A program made the position numbers and the translations under genes. Positions 1-11,587 of a DNA stretch of 64,000 nt are shown one piece after another. Source of the DNA: Sphingobium sp. KCTC 72723 (lineage in GTDB: Bacteria > Pseudomonadota > Alphaproteobacteria > Sphingomonadales > Sphingomonadaceae); NCBI RefSeq assembly GCF_014280435.1, contig NZ_CP060388.1, positions 2,617,501 through 2,681,500 on the forward strand, written 5' to 3'. Position 1 is the stretch's first letter. Every line of letters begins with the position of its first letter. The notes beneath the pieces were generated by a model that searched no databases, was not told the DNA's origin, and saw nothing but the letters and a program-made list of their open reading frames with translations.

Positions 1-1655
<1,655 letters not shown>

Positions 1656-1823
1656 GGTCCCCTACAAAAGTATTACTTTTGCAGGAACCTAGAGTCCCAC
1701 CATCAATGACAGCCCTGGAAACAGGCCGTCAGAACATGGTCGGTTGTTAAGCCAGCTAGATGAATTACAAAAACACCGTGCACGGTATCGATTAAAACCC
1801 CCTTATATGCGCCTGCTTCATTG

Positions 1824-1938
1824 CTTGGTGACCATAGCGTCTGTGACCCACCCGATCCCATCCCGAACTCGGCCGTGAAACCTGACTGCGCCGATGGTAC
1901 TATTGCTCAAGCACTGGAAGAGTAGGGCGTCGCCAGGC
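1824..1938 (+). rRNA. rrf: 5S ribosomal RNA
   Basis: The conserved 5S core CCCGATCCCATCCCGAACTC is present at about 1851-1870, and the two ends pair (CTTGGTG near 1824 with CGCCAGG near 1931). It follows 23S by about 170 bases, the normal order in an rrn operon. The flanks TGCTTCA (about 1814-1820) and TGAAGCA (about 1941-1947) extend the terminal pairing and probably form the processing stem. Ends are accurate to a few bases. Confidence 0.93.
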
Positions 1939-1986
1939 ATTGAAGCACGCGCATATCAGGACACAAAAACCCATTCACTTGTTCTT

Positions 1987-2015
1987 AAAAGGGCGACCCA
2001 AAAGGTCGCCCTTTT
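1987..2015 (+). terminator. Perfect 12-bp hairpin between 5S and tRNA-fMet
   Basis: AAAAGGGCGACC (1987-1998) and GGTCGCCCTTTT (2004-2015) are perfect inverted repeats around the loop CAAAA. The A-run before and T-run after make it look like a bidirectional intrinsic terminator. It ends only 11 bases before the tRNA-fMet gene, so either rrn transcription stops here and the tRNA has its own promoter, or antitermination reads through and the hairpin acts in processing. Confidence 0.75.
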
Positions 2016-2026
2016 ACCGTTGGTAT

Positions 2027-3736
<1,710 letters not shown>

Positions 3737-3754
3737 GGAACGGAACTCCTCGTC

Positions 3755-3940
3755 TCAGGAGCGGGTCGTGCGGCGCTCCTCCAGCATCTCCAGATACGCC
3801 TTCCGCGCGGCACGACGGGCAAGCAGGCGAACCAGCTTGACCAGACGCGGATCGGGGCCGCTGTCGCAGGAGGCAAGGTTGAGCACCGACTCATCAGGCC
3901 GAGGGAACTTCTGTCGCTGCTGACGGCTACCGGTTGCCAT
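3755..3940 (-). CDS. Small protein upstream of recombinase
   Basis: A 61-aa basic protein starting MATGSRQQRQKF and ending LEMLEERRTTRS, stopping 18 bases before the recombinase start, so probably co-transcribed with it. No domain is recognised. Its C-terminal half is Arg/Lys-rich and helical. Position and size would suit an excisionase-like accessory factor or a translational leader for the recombinase, but that is inference. The frame extends upstream to 3967 with less typical sequence; the internal ATG at 3940 is preferred. Confidence 0.55.
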   Translation of the reverse strand: MATGSRQQRQKFPRPDESVLNLASCDSGPDPRLVKLVRLLARRAARKAYLEMLEERRTTRS

Positions 3941-4333
3941 CGTGAATCCGATTACAGCAGATTGCAAGATAGGTTGGGCTCAGTTCGTCGCGGATCGAGG
4001 AGTTTTTGCCTCGCGGCTCGACGTCTGCCGAACTCGCAATTAAAACAGACAAGGGCCGTCGGGGTTCGACGGGAAAAGGCACTTGGTTCACTTGGCACAC
4101 CCACAAAAGGGCCTGCCCGCCACGCTTCAGATCATGCCTTGGAATGCGGCGTTCTGCAACAGCCTCAGTTTTGCAAATTGTTGCTGGCACCGAGGTTGCC
4201 GAAATTATAGCTAAGCCTAGAATCGTGATCGAAAAGTGCAACTGCCGACCCTTCCCGGGCATTCAAGGATCCCACCTCCACATTCCGAAGGCAGACACTA
4301 GTTTGTCGAAAACGGGCTGCTGCCAGGCGTGCA
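3941..4333. other. Intergenic region without a convincing gene
   Basis: About 390 bases between the recombinase unit and the TfoX-like gene. Several overlapping open frames exist on both strands but none has recognisable composition, a good ribosome-binding site or a family match. Nothing else was seen. Confidence 0.5.
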
Positions 4334-4669
4334 TCAACCGGATTTGCGCTTGGTCCTGACCTTGGGAGCAGGCAATTCCTGAGATGTGATACGAACGATC
4401 TCGGCAAGCCACTCACGGTCATCCCACTTTTCCGCGTCGATCAGGAGACAAGGCTTAGCACCGGGATATGGAGGGGCTTCTTCCGAACCGGCAGCGAAGG
4501 CCCACCCTCCAACCGTGGGCTTTACGAATAGGTGGTCGTCGCAGACCAATGCGACCATTTTCCCATCGCAATAAATGCCGAATTCGCCAAACATCGCCTT
4601 GGCTGAAACGGTGCCGCCGCCTGCCATTTGCTCAACAAGGAATTCAACGGTTCTACGATCGGACGCCAT
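4334..4669 (-). CDS. TfoX/Sxy N-terminal domain protein
   Basis: A 111-aa protein beginning MASDRRTVEFLVEQM with the typical TfoX N-domain pattern: SAKAMFGEFGIYCDGKMVAL followed by DDHLFVKPT and a PPYPGAKP segment. TfoX/Sxy proteins act in competence regulation in gammaproteobacteria. In alphaproteobacteria such single-domain proteins are common, of unknown role, and often sit on mobile DNA. The C-terminus is short and basic (KVRTKRKSG). The frame is open further upstream, but sequence before 4669 does not look like TfoX. It lies alone between the recombinase and the IS110 transposase. Confidence 0.85.
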   Translation of the reverse strand: MASDRRTVEFLVEQMAGGGTVSAKAMFGEFGIYCDGKMVALVCDDHLFVKPTVGGWAFAAGSEEAPPYPGAKPCLLIDAEKWDDREWLAEIVRITSQELPAPKVRTKRKSG

Positions 4670-4891
4670 AAGGCGATATCGCCGGTCCTGATGAAAAGGT
4701 CGAGGGTCAATCGACCCTTCTTTGCCATTCACGGGTAAATTTTCGATACCCAGGTCCGGACGGTCCTCTGTGGATGGCTCCCGCGTTGCAAGCATAAAGT
4801 GATGATCTGACGTTCCGTCGGGTGCAGTCGTCTGTCCGGCCTGTTGATGCAGTCGGTGTAGACTGCTGGCCCTGATGGGGTTCGCGAACAA

Positions 4892-4968
4892 GGTCCGATC
4901 GGCTTTGCAGGCTATTACGCCTAGGACCGTCCTTGGGTTGTCCTTGTTCCCGGTCCGACCGGTTTTGC
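4892..4968. repeat. Imperfect 17-bp direct repeats, 60-bp period, beside IS110
   Basis: GGTCCGATCGGCTTTGC at 4892-4908 recurs as GGTCCGACCGGTTTTGC at 4952-4968, with two differences. The pair lies just outside the 3' side of the IS110 transposase gene, so it could belong to that element's end or be a small duplication. It could also be chance. Confidence 0.4.
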
Positions 4969-5027
4969 CATCACATCCTTCGCTCTCACAACCTCGTGAA
5001 GCTGATCTCCTCAGCTAAGCTTTTGAT

Positions 5028-6068
5028 CTATGCTGCCGCCAGCATAGGCGCATGCCCGCGTTCGAAGACGCCGCCGCGCGCCATAACTGCCCATGCGATC
5101 CGCGCCATCTTGTTAGCGATGGCGACCGAGGCGACACGCGCGGGCTTTCTGGCAAGCAGAGCGACAAAGCGCGGATCGACCGTGCTGGGTTTCTGCTTGG
5201 CGTATCGGACGAGCGCGGTTGCGCCGACAACCAGGAGCTGCCGCAGATATCGGTCGCCCATCTTGGTAATGCGCCCCAAGCGTTCCTTGCCGCCACTCGA
5301 ACTCTGTCGCGGGGTCAGCCCTAGCCAGGCGGCGAATTGGCGCCCTGACGAGAACTGGCTTGGATCGGTCACCGACGCGGCGAGTGCGGTCGCGCCGATC
5401 GGCCCGATACCAGGGATCGTCGCCAGACGCCGGGCCCGCTCGTCGCTCCGCTGCAGAGCGGCGAGACGCAGGTCGAGCTTGCGTAACTGGGCGTGAAGCT
5501 GGAGCAGTTGCCCTGCCAGCACTGTGACGACGTTCGCCGCTTCGGTTGGCAGATCGAGCTCAGACTCTCCGTCGACGATTTCCCGCGCCATCTGCAGTGC
5601 CTTCACGATCCCGACCGGGATGGCGACGCCCAGTTCTGCGAGCACGCTGCGCATCATGTTCACCAGCTGCGTGCGCTGTTTGATCAACAGCTGGCGCACG
5701 CGGTGCAGCGACAACGCCGCCTGCTGCTCGCGCGACTTGATGGGCACGAACCGCATCGTCTGACGTGTAACTGCCTCGCAGATCGCCTCGGCATCGGCGG
5801 CGTCGTTTTTGCCCCGCTTTACGTAAGGCTTCACGTAAGCCGCCGGCATCAGCCGCACCTCATGACCCAGCTTGGTCAGTTCGCGCGCCCAGTGATGCGA
5901 CGTCCCGCAAGCCTCGGCGCCTACCAGGCACGGCGGCAGCTTCTCGAAGAACGGTAGCATCTGCGATCGTCGCAGCGCCTTGCGAATGACGACCTCACCG
6001 GTCGCGCTGATACCGTGAACCTGAAAAACGTTCTTGGCCAAATCGAGGCCGATCGTGCTAATCTCCAT
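5028..6068 (-). CDS. IS110-family transposase
   Basis: A 346-aa transposase of the IS110 family, with a DEDD (RuvC-like) N-terminal domain and a C-terminal transposase_20 domain. Visible motifs are GLDLAKNVFQVHG at the start, KRGKNDAADAEAICEA (about 85-100), LATIPGIGPIGATALAA (about 215) and SGGKERLGRITKMGDRYLR around 260-280, which carries the C-terminal serine region used for recombination. The start is ATG at 6068, preceded by AAGGAG; the frame is open further upstream. IS110 elements lack classical terminal inverted repeats and encode a guide RNA in a flanking noncoding end, so the exact ends cannot be set by eye. The frame is intact, so the copy may be active. Confidence 0.93.
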   Translation of the reverse strand: MEISTIGLDLAKNVFQVHGISATGEVVIRKALRRSQMLPFFEKLPPCLVGAEACGTSHHWARELTKLGHEVRLMPAAYVKPYVKRGKNDAADAEAICEAVTRQTMRFVPIKSREQQAALSLHRVRQLLIKQRTQLVNMMRSVLAELGVAIPVGIVKALQMAREIVDGESELDLPTEAANVVTVLAGQLLQLHAQLRKLDLRLAALQRSDERARRLATIPGIGPIGATALAASVTDPSQFSSGRQFAAWLGLTPRQSSSGGKERLGRITKMGDRYLRQLLVVGATALVRYAKQKPSTVDPRFVALLARKPARVASVAIANKMARIAWAVMARGGVFERGHAPMLAAA

Positions 6069-6496
6069 GGCGGGTGGCTCCTTCTCGGGTTGCATGACAG
6101 CAACCCATCTTGGCACTTAGATGCCGTGAGCGGGAGCCATCCACCGCATCCGCTACTTGAATGGCTACGCCCAAGAAGCGCCGATTGCGGATCGTCAGCT
6201 TCTAGCAGCAGAAAGGCGGAACCTGCCGTTCGTGGCGTTCACTCAAATTCTAGACCTACTTGGCGCCGGAATTTTATTGACCGACCAGTCATCCGCGACC
6301 GGTCCGCTTAGAGTGCTATGTTCGTATGCCCTTATGTCGATGTGCAGGTTAACCGGCTGTCCTGTTTCATCGGACGTAGGCGACCTGTCAGGACCAGACG
6401 CTGATGTCCATGCGCGATCGGACATAGAAGTCCACTCGGCTGCCATTGCAAGTAGCCAGAAATCGCCACATATTGCGTTCAACGAGGTAACGCAAC
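6069..6496. other. Noncoding stretch between IS110 transposase and HTH gene
   Basis: About 430 bases with no convincing gene. Since the transposase is on the minus strand, this is its upstream flank, where IS110-group elements can carry a long noncoding end. No terminal repeats or clear promoter were identified. The last bases (GAGGTAACGCAAC) give the ribosome-binding site of the next gene. Confidence 0.45.
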
Positions 6497-6994
6497 ATGG
6501 TCAAAATCGTCTCATCTATCGAGCCTACCAAAGTCTTGCCGATCAAACCAAAGGCCGACACCCGCAAGGCGTCGGAGAAGAAATACGGCAAGCCGGTCAT
6601 GGACCTGGGTTTCTGTATCGTACCATCGCTGCTGATGCAGGCGCAGGCACGCCTTGGCATTAACCCGGTGCAGTTCAACATAATTATGCATCTGGCCGAC
6701 ATCTGGTGGGACGTCGCGCAACGGCCTTGGCCGAAAAAGCAGCTGCTGGCTGAGCGCATGGGTATGAGCGAGCGGCAGGTGCAGCGTCAGATAGCCGAGC
6801 TGGAAAGTGCCGGCCTTGTTCAGCGTATCGAGCGCACCCGGCCTGGGCGCGGCAAAACCAGCAACGAATACGACCTGTCCGGTCTGGTGAAGCGATTGAA
6901 AGAACTGGAGCCAGAGTTCACTGAAATGAAGCAGGAGAACCAGAAGCGCCGCAAGGCGGTTTCCCTGCCCAAGCATCGCCGGGTCTCGGCGTAA
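6497..6994 (+). CDS. Winged-helix/HTH DNA-binding protein
   Basis: A 165-aa basic protein with a helix-turn-helix core at about residues 55-125. LGINPVQFNIIMHLADIWWD is followed by KKQLLAERMGMSERQVQRQI and a wing-like GLVQRIERTRPGRGKTSNEYDL, a pattern like MarR/replication-initiator winged helices. The C-terminus is Lys/Arg-rich. GAGGTAAC precedes the start. It could regulate the TIR cassette downstream (the next gene starts 257 bases later) or be a plasmid-type replication or maintenance factor. No replication origin was seen nearby. The function is not certain. Confidence 0.75.
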   Translation: MVKIVSSIEPTKVLPIKPKADTRKASEKKYGKPVMDLGFCIVPSLLMQAQARLGINPVQFNIIMHLADIWWDVAQRPWPKKQLLAERMGMSERQVQRQIAELESAGLVQRIERTRPGRGKTSNEYDLSGLVKRLKELEPEFTEMKQENQKRRKAVSLPKHRRVSA

Positions 6995-7251
6995 GGTTTA
7001 AAGGTCGCGGTCCACCGCAGACTTTCAGGACATAGGACATGGCGCTTCGACCAGAAGCATCGGCCCCTTCCATAAGGGCAGGATGACTCCGCCACGTCCT
7101 ATGTTCAATTATGTAGTGCTGTGCGCGGGATTCGCGAGAGTTTCTTACCGTAGCAGTCCGTCCAAGATTCCGTGTCGCAGGGGCACTCTGACATATTCGT
7201 TCGCCCGGCCATAGGCGTAGGATAGGCTAAAGGTTCATCTAAGGGGTACCC

Positions 7252-7539
7252 ATGGTCAAGATTTCCGGTCTCAATAAACTGACCCGCACACTCAACGACG
7301 CCCAGAAGGCCATCGCCGCGATCGACGGCGAACTGGGAGCCGTCAATTTCAATCCCAACGATCCGGGTAGCATCGAGGCGGCTATCGCCCAGATGGAAGC
7401 AATGATCGACGAGCGCCTCGGAGGCTACGCTTCCAATCCCATTGTCGCGCCGATGATGGAAGGGATGAAGGAGCGCTATCGTGACGCAATTATTGAACGC
7501 GCCGCGCAGGCCCGTGTGGAAGGCGATAGCGACCAATGA
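7252..7539 (+). CDS. Small helical protein coupled to TIR-like effector
   Basis: A 95-aa, mainly helical, acidic protein (MVKISGLNKLTRTLNDAQKA...). AAGGGG lies just upstream of the ATG. The stop overlaps the next start as ATGA (7536-7539), so the two are translationally coupled. Not recognised as a known family. The pairing with a TIR-like effector suggests a regulator, sensor or immunity partner, which is inference. Confidence 0.75.
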   Translation: MVKISGLNKLTRTLNDAQKAIAAIDGELGAVNFNPNDPGSIEAAIAQMEAMIDERLGGYASNPIVAPMMEGMKERYRDAIIERAAQARVEGDSDQ

Positions 7540-8438
7540 GCCACAGTCCTGATCTGTTTGAACAAATCAATAATGCGGTGCTCGATCTTCAGAGCGCCCA
7601 ATATCAGAGTTACGATCGTCCGCTGAAGACGCTGGCGCATTTGCTGAAGAACCCGGATTTGGCGCCCTACAACGTGCAACTGACCGATGGGCTGGACCTC
7701 GATGCCTTCTTAGCTGAAAATGAATCGCGTGGTGGCATGGTTGGTGGTGACAAGCTGGCCTGGCCGGTCGAACCAGAGAAAGTGTTAGGTCTAACTCTGC
7801 TACTCATTCAGCGATTCGCGGAAAAGCCGCACGACATGGCGAGTTTCGGACACACCTACTATTACACTGGCCGTAAGATCATCGGCGATGTTCGCGCCGT
7901 TACATCCCAGGTCATCATCCCCTTCGCACGAGATTATAAAGCCTATGTCATGAGCCACGGCAGCTCTGCCCCAGCACTGGCGCGCCCTTCGTCACACAAT
8001 ACCAAAGTGTTCATCGTCCACGGGCATGACGGCGAGGCGCGCGAGACGGTTGCCCGCTATCTGGAAAAAATCGGGTTTGCCCCGATCATTCTGCATGAGC
8101 AGGCCAATCGCGGCCGCACCGTCATCGAAAAGGTGGAGGCCAATAGCGATGTGGGTTTTGCCGTCGTTTTGCTGACCCCGGATGACGAAGGCTGTAAAAA
8201 GGGAGATTCCCCAGAACCGCGTGCCAGACAGAATGTGCTTCTTGAACTGGGCTACTTTATCGGGAAGCTGGGCCGCGACCGCGTGTGCGCTTTCCAGCGC
8301 GGTACGGTGAATATTCCGAGTGACTTCGCCGGAGTGGTTTGGACCATGATGGATGAGAGCAATGGCTGGAAGCAGGAGCTGGCGCGCGAACTTTCGGCTG
8401 CCGGTTATGCGATTGACTGGAATACTGTCATGAAGTGA
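7536..8438 (+). CDS. TIR-like nucleotide-binding protein (PF10137 type), probable NADase effector
   Basis: A 300-aa protein. Residues 157-300 form the TIR-like domain described as predicted nucleotide-binding protein (PF10137): KVFIVHGHDGEARETVARYL, then HEQANRGRTVIEKVE, FAVVLLTPDDEG, and ARQNVLLELGYFIGKLGRDRV. Glu237 in LLELGYFIG is at the position of the catalytic Glu in TIR NADases. The same domain type serves as effector in cyclic-nucleotide defence systems such as CBASS and Pycsar. Residues 1-145 form a helical region that I do not recognise and no STING or cyclase is adjacent, so the trigger is unknown. It is coupled to the 95-aa gene upstream. A role in abortive infection by NAD+ depletion is inferred. 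Confidence 0.85.
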   Translation: MSHSPDLFEQINNAVLDLQSAQYQSYDRPLKTLAHLLKNPDLAPYNVQLTDGLDLDAFLAENESRGGMVGGDKLAWPVEPEKVLGLTLLLIQRFAEKPHDMASFGHTYYYTGRKIIGDVRAVTSQVIIPFARDYKAYVMSHGSSAPALARPSSHNTKVFIVHGHDGEARETVARYLEKIGFAPIILHEQANRGRTVIEKVEANSDVGFAVVLLTPDDEGCKKGDSPEPRARQNVLLELGYFIGKLGRDRVCAFQRGTVNIPSDFAGVVWTMMDESNGWKQELARELSAAGYAIDWNTVMK

Positions 8439-8530
8439 CCAAATGCTTGCACACGTCGAGGCGGGCGTTGAGCCGCGGCGACTATCTCTCGCTGATGCGC
8501 AAGGAGGGTTTGCTGATCGAGGTGCTGTGA
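8435..8530 (+). CDS. 31-codon ORF overlapping the TIR gene (small gene or remnant)
   Basis: GTG at 8435 overlaps the TIR stop (GTGA) and opens a frame encoding 31 residues, ending RGDYLSLMRKEGLLIEVL and stopping at 8528-8530. The tail looks like a genuine protein C-terminus, so this may be the truncated end of an older gene rather than a functional peptide. No family is recognised. Confidence 0.3.
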   Translation: MTKCLHTSRRALSRGDYLSLMRKEGLLIEVL

Positions 8531-8552
8531 CCGCCGACCGTCTGGTTGGACA

Positions 8553-11531
8553 TCATTCCTCGTTCCAGTGGCGCCGTCGTTGGGCCACGTCGCGCGCCGC
8601 CCTTCGCTGTTCCCACGCCATATGCTGGGCAAGCTCGCGCGCCCGGTCCCTCGCATAAGCCCGCACGCGCGGCCTTGCATCGTCGCGATAACGCTCGATC
8701 AACTCCTTGCGCCGGGCATGCGCCTCGACGAAGCCGAACTCACCGGTCACGACACCGGTCGCGCCCAGCATATCCGAGACCCGGTTGAGGAGCTTGTCGC
8801 CCGGCTCGAGGCGATCGACCACCTCCATCGCGACGGGATACAGCTGTTCGTCCCCCTCATAGGGTGCGAGGCTCTTGAGGATGAACTTCAGATCTCGCTC
8901 ATCGCCTCGCCGGGCGAGGTCGGTGAGCTGTTCCGAGACCGCATCGGTCAGCTTGGGAAAAGTGTGCTTGAGAAGCCGGCCGCCGCGATATTCGTGGAAG
9001 CTCGGCTCCTCGTCATACCATTGACGCACCGCCGGCAGGAGGAGGTCCGCATGGGGTGACAGCACCTTCGCCAGATCATGCGGTTCGAACGGAACCGGGT
9101 CGAAGCGATCGCGGGATTCGCCGCGCTCTCTCCCCAAGCGGGTGCCGAAAAAATCTATGATCAGCTGCGGATGCCGGCTCCCGACATCAACCAGCAGCCG
9201 CACAGCCCGATAGTCGAGCATTGGGATGTCAATGAACGAGGTCAGCAGCACATCGGCTTGTTCCGGGGTCAGGTCCCGGAGAATTTGCCCATAGCCGTGC
9301 GCGTGGAAGCTGCCGATCCAGTGGGGCAGCCGATGGTCGGACGCGTAGCGGGCGACCGGTATCAGCACGAGCTCGATTAGAGCCGGATCGGCCGCGCCAT
9401 TATACCATTTCGCTGCGATCGTTGCCGTGCTCACCACCGAGACCTGTTCGTCCCGCTCGATTGCCTTCGACACATAGGCGGTCAGCCGCTCTATGTCAGG
9501 AGCCGGCTTGCGGTTGAGATAGTCGCCGATCGCCGAAAGGTAGTGCCCGTCCGCAAGCCAGCGATCGATCAACGCCAGGGCCGCATCCAGGCGCCCCGCG
9601 CGCTCAAGCCCAGCGAGAATGTCGGAGAGAAAATAGGAGCCCTGCTCGCTGACACCCTCTGCCATCAGCAACCCGACCTCGGGCTTCTGTTCGGCCAGAA
9701 GGCCAAGGAAGGTACGCATCGGCATGAAATGTCCGCCATCGAAGCCGACGGCATCGCTATAACGGTCGATGCGCGCCTTCCATTCCGGAACAGTTTGAGC
9801 TGTCACCTCGGCGATGATTGCTGGGTAGCAGTCACGCCGCCACTCGTCTGTCGCCTCATAGTCGAAATGGTCGCCGTCCCAGGCCCCGGGATGGACGCTG
9901 TCGTGCCCGATCAGTGTCTTATAGAGCATGAAGTCGGGATCGGCGGCGAGCTGATCGCGCAGGCCGAGCAAAGCGTCGATCAACGCCCTCTGCGCTTCGA
10001 CGAGTTCGGGCTTCTCCGCCAGGGTCGGCGGCAGGACATGGTAGCGATAATGGGTTTGGAGCGCGTCCACCTCACGGCCGCGACGCAATTCCAGTCCCCA
10101 GTGCGGCGCGCGATCGAGAATGAGGCGCGCGACGCGAGCGCCGTCCTCAAGCAGCATCAGCATGAGCTCATCCCCGCCCTGCATGGGCATGGAGTCAGCC
10201 TTGCCAAGCGCCTGCAGGATCGGCAGCCGCTCGGCATCGCTGGCCGCGGCATCAAGCCACTGTTCCAGCTCGGCGATCGACCTGTTCCGCAGGGCGCGTA
10301 GGACGTCCGACGGCCGAACCGCACCCTGGTGGATCATCACGCTGTCGGAGCGCCACGTCGCGCCGCCGACTTCGGCCGAAAGGACATGCGCCAGCATCGC
10401 CACAAGCAGCGGGCGCGCCTCGACGATCGCGTCGCCGTCGAGCCGATCCAGCTCGTCCAGGATTACCTGCTGTGCTTCCGGACCATATTGCTTCCAGACA
10501 GCAAGATTATGCTTTGCGAGTTCCTCGCCGGCCTCGATCCAGAGCCGTCGCTCATCCTCTTTGCGCGCGCCTTGGTAAAGCCGAACCAGCGCATGGAAGG
10601 TGCGGTCGGGCTCGAAATAGCGGTGCGAGCGGATCAACTGGGCGACCCGCCACGCGACATCGTGACCGGACTTCCCGGGAAGTTCACCATGCTCCCATCG
10701 AATGGGAATGACCGGATAGTCGCGCGATCGCTCGACCGCATCTATTAGAGCCTCGAGCCGGACTGAAAACTCTGCATCGGGCTCGTCGAAATGTGGCAGG
10801 ACGAGATCGGTATAGGTCTCGAGCGCATCCTCGAGTTCGTTGTTATTGTCTGCGTACTCGATCGTCGCGATCATCGCTTCCGAAGCGCCATCGGCCCGTA
10901 GCAGCCGGCCGAAGTCGCCCGCGATCTTGTCGAAATCATGCCCGGCCGGAATCAGGTGATCCTGCATGACCTTGTTCATGCGTTCGCCGATCGCTGCCAT
11001 CCGCGCCTTGCCGACATGAGTGAGCTTGGGCTTCTTGTAGATGGTGTCGTGCCCCATCTCGGCCCAGGCATGATTGAGGAGCGTTTGAATCTGGATTTCG
11101 GCGCTGAGGCCCTCGAATTGGCGATATTCCGTGAGCGCCAACCGCTCCGGCTTCAGCCGGACCAGGTAATTGGTGCTGTCAAACAGCTTCGTCTCGGTAT
11201 CAGTGCCCGGCACCGGGTGATGGACGTTAACGCTCAGCACCTCGAAATTCTCGTGGAGTGCGCGGGTGTTATTGAAGGCGTCGACCTGGGAATTGGTCAG
11301 GAACACGACCCGACATCCTGCCAGATCCTTGATCTCGTCCATCGGCTGATCGAGCCCGATTTCGCGATCCCCTAGCTTTTTACGAAGTGAAGCAAACTCC
11401 TTCGCTCGGCCGGTCAGCCCGTGCGCGACCATCTCATGCTGGGCGAGCGCATGCCGAAGAATGTTTTGCACGGCGTCAACGAGCGCGAGATAGCGCCCGC
11501 GCCCGCCCTGCTGATAATCCTCGAATGTCAT
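8553..11531 (-). CDS. RelA/SpoT-domain protein with very long helical C-terminus
   Basis: A 992-aa protein. Residues about 30-170 form a RelA_SpoT nucleotidyltransferase domain: GRAKEFASLRKKL (41-53), MDEIKDLAGCRVVF (64-77), and AEIQIQTLLNHAWAEMGHD (144-162), matching the conserved ExQxRT and HAWAE signatures of (p)ppGpp synthetases, with Gln in place of the usual Arg of ExQxRT. There is no hydrolase domain and no TGS/ACT region. Instead about 800 residues of helical, repeat-like sequence follow, rich in LLP, DAL and ERL patterns, suggesting HEAT/TPR-like solenoids. Toxic small alarmone synthetases and CapRel show that this fold can serve phage defence by pyrophosphorylating nucleotides or tRNA; the solenoid could be a sensor. 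It diverges from the next gene with a 56-base gap. Confidence 0.85.
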   Translation of the reverse strand: MTFEDYQQGGRGRYLALVDAVQNILRHALAQHEMVAHGLTGRAKEFASLRKKLGDREIGLDQPMDEIKDLAGCRVVFLTNSQVDAFNNTRALHENFEVLSVNVHHPVPGTDTETKLFDSTNYLVRLKPERLALTEYRQFEGLSAEIQIQTLLNHAWAEMGHDTIYKKPKLTHVGKARMAAIGERMNKVMQDHLIPAGHDFDKIAGDFGRLLRADGASEAMIATIEYADNNNELEDALETYTDLVLPHFDEPDAEFSVRLEALIDAVERSRDYPVIPIRWEHGELPGKSGHDVAWRVAQLIRSHRYFEPDRTFHALVRLYQGARKEDERRLWIEAGEELAKHNLAVWKQYGPEAQQVILDELDRLDGDAIVEARPLLVAMLAHVLSAEVGGATWRSDSVMIHQGAVRPSDVLRALRNRSIAELEQWLDAAASDAERLPILQALGKADSMPMQGGDELMLMLLEDGARVARLILDRAPHWGLELRRGREVDALQTHYRYHVLPPTLAEKPELVEAQRALIDALLGLRDQLAADPDFMLYKTLIGHDSVHPGAWDGDHFDYEATDEWRRDCYPAIIAEVTAQTVPEWKARIDRYSDAVGFDGGHFMPMRTFLGLLAEQKPEVGLLMAEGVSEQGSYFLSDILAGLERAGRLDAALALIDRWLADGHYLSAIGDYLNRKPAPDIERLTAYVSKAIERDEQVSVVSTATIAAKWYNGAADPALIELVLIPVARYASDHRLPHWIGSFHAHGYGQILRDLTPEQADVLLTSFIDIPMLDYRAVRLLVDVGSRHPQLIIDFFGTRLGRERGESRDRFDPVPFEPHDLAKVLSPHADLLLPAVRQWYDEEPSFHEYRGGRLLKHTFPKLTDAVSEQLTDLARRGDERDLKFILKSLAPYEGDEQLYPVAMEVVDRLEPGDKLLNRVSDMLGATGVVTGEFGFVEAHARRKELIERYRDDARPRVRAYARDRARELAQHMAWEQRRAARDVAQRRRHWNEE

Positions 11532-11587
11532 TCGCCCCCCATCTACTGTGCCAGACCGTCCCGTTACTCACACGATTGGCTAATAGC

